From Desulfuromonadaceae bacterium (GTDB taxonomy: Bacteria; Desulfobacterota; Desulfuromonadia; Geobacterales; Pseudopelobacteraceae): a DNA stretch of 7,573 nucleotides. The stretch covers positions 1-7,573 of the forward strand of contig JAQUCQ010000159.1 in assembly GCA_028686145.1 (NCBI GenBank). The letters are read 5' to 3'. Both the position numbers and the translations under genes were made by a program. Of the stretch, positions 6,239-7,573 are shown piece after piece (within the stretch, counting starts at the first letter, position 1; each line of letters begins with the position of its first letter). The notes under the pieces were generated by a model. The model did not search any database and was not told the DNA's origin. It saw only the letters and a list, made by a program, of their open reading frames with translations.

Positions 6239-7435
6239 TCAACGTCTCCCGCCGTGGGGCGGTCCCGGGTTCTGAGTGGTGGTTGCCGGCACAGACGTGC
6301 TGTCGCCAACAACAACCTTGTCGCCCTCGTGTAGCCCATCGATTACCTGCACATAGACATTGTTGTTGATTCCAACGCGGATGGTGCGGGTTCCGGGAAT
6401 ATTGTCCCGCACAATTTGCACTGTATAGCGACCATCCTTCAGTTTGTCGCCAAGAGCGGAAGCCGGAATACACAGGGCATTCTTTGCTTCATTCAGCACG
6501 ATGGCCACCTGTGCTGTCATGGAAACCCGCAGCTTGTGGTCAGGATTGGGGACTTCAAACAGGCCGTTGTAATAAATTGCCGCAGTAGTATTGCTGCTGG
6601 TGCTACTGTTGTTACTTGTGCCGGTCGAAGTCGGCCCCGGTTCTATTGCCCGCAATTTACTGTAATAGCGCGTATCGGCATCTCCAAGCAGGGTGAAATA
6701 TGCAGTCAGTCCCGGTTTGACTCGTGTGATATCCGCTTCAGATATTTTCGCCTTCACGGTTATGGTATCCAGATCAGCCAGCGTAAGGATTGTGGTGGCC
6801 GACTGGGTGGACACCACCGTCTGCCCTTCCTCTGTTTCTATGGAGATAACGACCCCATCCATGGGAGCACTGATGCGTGTATAACCCAAGTTTGCCTGTG
6901 CCGTATTAACGGCAATAGTAGCTCTTTTTATCTGGGCATCCAGAGAAGATATGTCCTGACGAGTGCTCTCAAGCAACGCCTGGGCGCTCTCCAGATCCGC
7001 CCGGGAAGCCGCATCTCCGGCAACCATCAGTTTTTGACGCTTATATGCCAAATCATATTCTTTCAGCAGTGCCTGCTTTGAGCGTTTTTGCGCCTGCAGG
7101 TTTTCAACTTGTGCTGCTGAATCTTTCAGCGTGTTCTGTTGCAGCACCGGGTCGATCTCGGCCAGGAGTTCCCCTTTTTTGACCTTGTCACCCAAGGCGA
7201 CGTGCAGTGTCTTCAACTGTCCGGAAACCTGTGCGCCAACTGCGACCGTTTTGAAAGCCTGCAAAGTGCCGGTTGCCAGAACTCTTTCCTCAAGGTTCAT
7301 TTTTGAGGCGTTCGCGGTGATATAGGTTATTTTCTTAGTGGTAAAAAAATAGTGCTTGATCAACGCTCCTGCGCCTGCCAGGATACAAACGAGAATAACT
7401 CCAATAGTTAACCGTTTCCGCAATGTTTTTGTCAT
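6239..7435 (-). CDS. macA: MacA-type periplasmic adaptor (membrane fusion protein)
   Basis: This is a complete 398-aa adaptor (E. coli MacA is 371 aa). An N-terminal membrane anchor (about 9-30) follows basic residues. The first half-lipoyl domain has G-A-Q-V-S-G-Q-L (67-74) and G-D-K-V-K-K-G-E-L-L-A-E-I-D (82-95). A helical hairpin (about 97-182) comes next, then the second lipoyl half N-L-G-Y-T-R-I-S-A-P-M-D-G-V-V (182-196), the beta-barrel I-L-T-L-A-D-L (216-222) and the membrane-proximal domain with F-E-V-P-N-P and I-P-A-S-A-L. A Ser/Thr/Asn-rich insert lies at about 268-286. The ATG at 7433-7435 has AGGA 8 nt upstream. An in-frame ATG lies 18 nt further upstream, and the frame continues without a stop into htpG sequence to the window edge, so an HtpG-MacA fusion product is formally possible. 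The first 40 codons have 18 G/C-ending codons, unlike the adjoining htpG piece. No promoter of its own is apparent. Confidence 0.94.
   Translation of the reverse strand: MTKTLRKRLTIGVILVCILAGAGALIKHYFFTTKKITYITANASKMNLEERVLATGTLQAFKTVAVGAQVSGQLKTLHVALGDKVKKGELLAEIDPVLQQNTLKDSAAQVENLQAQKRSKQALLKEYDLAYKRQKLMVAGDAASRADLESAQALLESTRQDISSLDAQIKRATIAVNTAQANLGYTRISAPMDGVVISIETEEGQTVVSTQSATTILTLADLDTITVKAKISEADITRVKPGLTAYFTLLGDADTRYYSKLRAIEPGPTSTGTSNNSSTSSNTTAAIYYNGLFEVPNPDHKLRVSMTAQVAIVLNEAKNALCIPASALGDKLKDGRYTVQIVRDNIPGTRTIRVGINNNVYVQVIDGLHEGDKVVVGDSTSVPATTTQNPGPPHGGRR
6578..6634 (-). other. Low-complexity Ser/Thr/Asn-rich segment within MacA
   Basis: Residues about 268-286 of MacA read almost entirely as Ser, Thr, Asn and Gly (T-S-T-G-T-S-N-N-S-S and onward). 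They sit between the beta-barrel domain and the F-E-V-P-N-P segment, where E. coli MacA has a shorter, less biased loop. The DNA is rich in AGC/AAC/ACT-type codons but has no clean tandem unit. It is probably a flexible surface loop. Confidence 0.55.
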
Positions 7436-7450
7436 TATACCAATCCTGAC

Positions 7451-7573
7451 CATCTTCTTGAGTTCGGAGAGAATCCGGCTCACCACCGCCTTCTGGATGC
7501 GGGCGAGCTGCGGATTCTCCTGAAGGATTTCGCGCGACACGTTGAGCGGCAGGTCGCTCGAATCGACCACGCC
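7451..7573 (-). pseudogene. htpG: htpG (Hsp90) fragment, truncated at its 3' side and cut by the window edge
   Basis: Forty-one codons translate to G-V-V-D-S-S-D-L-P-L-N-V-S-R-E-I-L-Q, then E-N-P-Q-L-A-R-I-Q-K and A-V-V-S-R-I-L-S-E-L-K-K-M. The first part is the near-invariant middle-domain motif of HtpG (E. coli has G-L-I-D-S-S-D-L-P-L-N-V-S-R-E-I-L-Q). In intact HtpG about 270 further residues follow: the F-W-x-x-F-G-x-V-L-K-E-G segment and the C-terminal dimerisation domain. Here the similarity ends after K-K-M and a 15-nt linker leads straight into macA in the same frame. No stop codon intervenes. Base use changes sharply: 35 of 41 codons end in G or C, against 18 of 40 at the start of macA. 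The piece could be a recombination or insertion relic, a partial duplicate, or a chimeric assembly join. Without its dimerisation domain it should not work as a chaperone. Confidence 0.85.

Noticed and set aside
6237..6473. 79-codon upstream extension of the macB frame.
   Set aside because: It overlaps macA entirely, lacks MacB similarity and is Cys/Trp/Arg-rich like antisense or out-of-frame translation. The ATG at 6236 has a good ribosome site and gives family length.
6416..7081. 221-codon open frame on the plus strand, antisense to macA.
   Set aside because: It has a Cys/His/Arg-rich composition without domain features and lies wholly within well-supported macA.
7434..7442. Perfect extended -10 sequence TGGTATAAT on the minus strand at the macA start.
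   Set aside because: The hexamer overlaps the macA ATG, so a transcript from it would begin inside macA and lack the start codon. No -35-like box lies 16-18 nt upstream, and the next Met is at residue 46, past the membrane anchor. It is probably a coincidence of the start region.

Overview
This window looks like chromosomal DNA of a Gram-negative bacterium. It encodes a tripartite efflux pump with an outer-membrane lipoprotein, and the genes have good Shine-Dalgarno sites. The HtpG tail at the right edge, together with the linked macA-macB-outer membrane factor layout, would fit a deltaproteobacterium of the Desulfuromonadales/Geobacter kind. That is an inference from remembered protein flavour, and the sequence alone does not fix the taxon.

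Layout from left to right. (i) 1-75, minus: the first 25 codons of a probable DoxX-family membrane protein that leaves the window. A leader of about 165 bp separates it from the next gene and holds a plausible promoter and a stem-loop. (ii) 242-1756, minus: a complete YjgR/DUF853 HerA-like P-loop ATPase. (iii) 1757-2032: a divergent intergenic region with a 9-nt direct repeat at 21-bp spacing and a perfect palindrome. (iv) 2033-2248, plus: a 71-aa protein of unknown function, the only plus-strand gene. (v) 2337-2801, minus: a DUF1003 two-helix membrane protein. (vi) 2860-7435, minus: a tight three-gene operon, transcribed macA, then macB, then a NodT/OprM-type outer membrane factor. The gaps are 2 nt and 8 nt. 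(vii) 7451-7573, minus: 41 codons of an htpG (Hsp90) gene, cut at the window edge and truncated at its 3' side.

MacA (periplasmic adaptor, inner-membrane anchored), MacB (ABC ATPase with permease) and the outer membrane lipoprotein channel should assemble into one MacAB-TolC-type pump that exports substrates from the periplasm across the outer membrane. The substrate cannot be read from sequence. The DUF1003 gene follows on the same strand after 58 nt and may be a fourth member of the transcript.

The most notable point is the right end. A GC-rich htpG reading frame (35 of 41 codons end in G or C) stops resembling HtpG at a sharp point and runs, in the same frame and with no stop codon, into macA, where only 18 of the first 40 codons end in G or C. 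This is either a real recombination or insertion junction, with the efflux operon placed behind a broken htpG, or a chimeric assembly. I saw no RNA genes, CRISPR array, transposase or IS ends. Apart from this junction the window is conventional.
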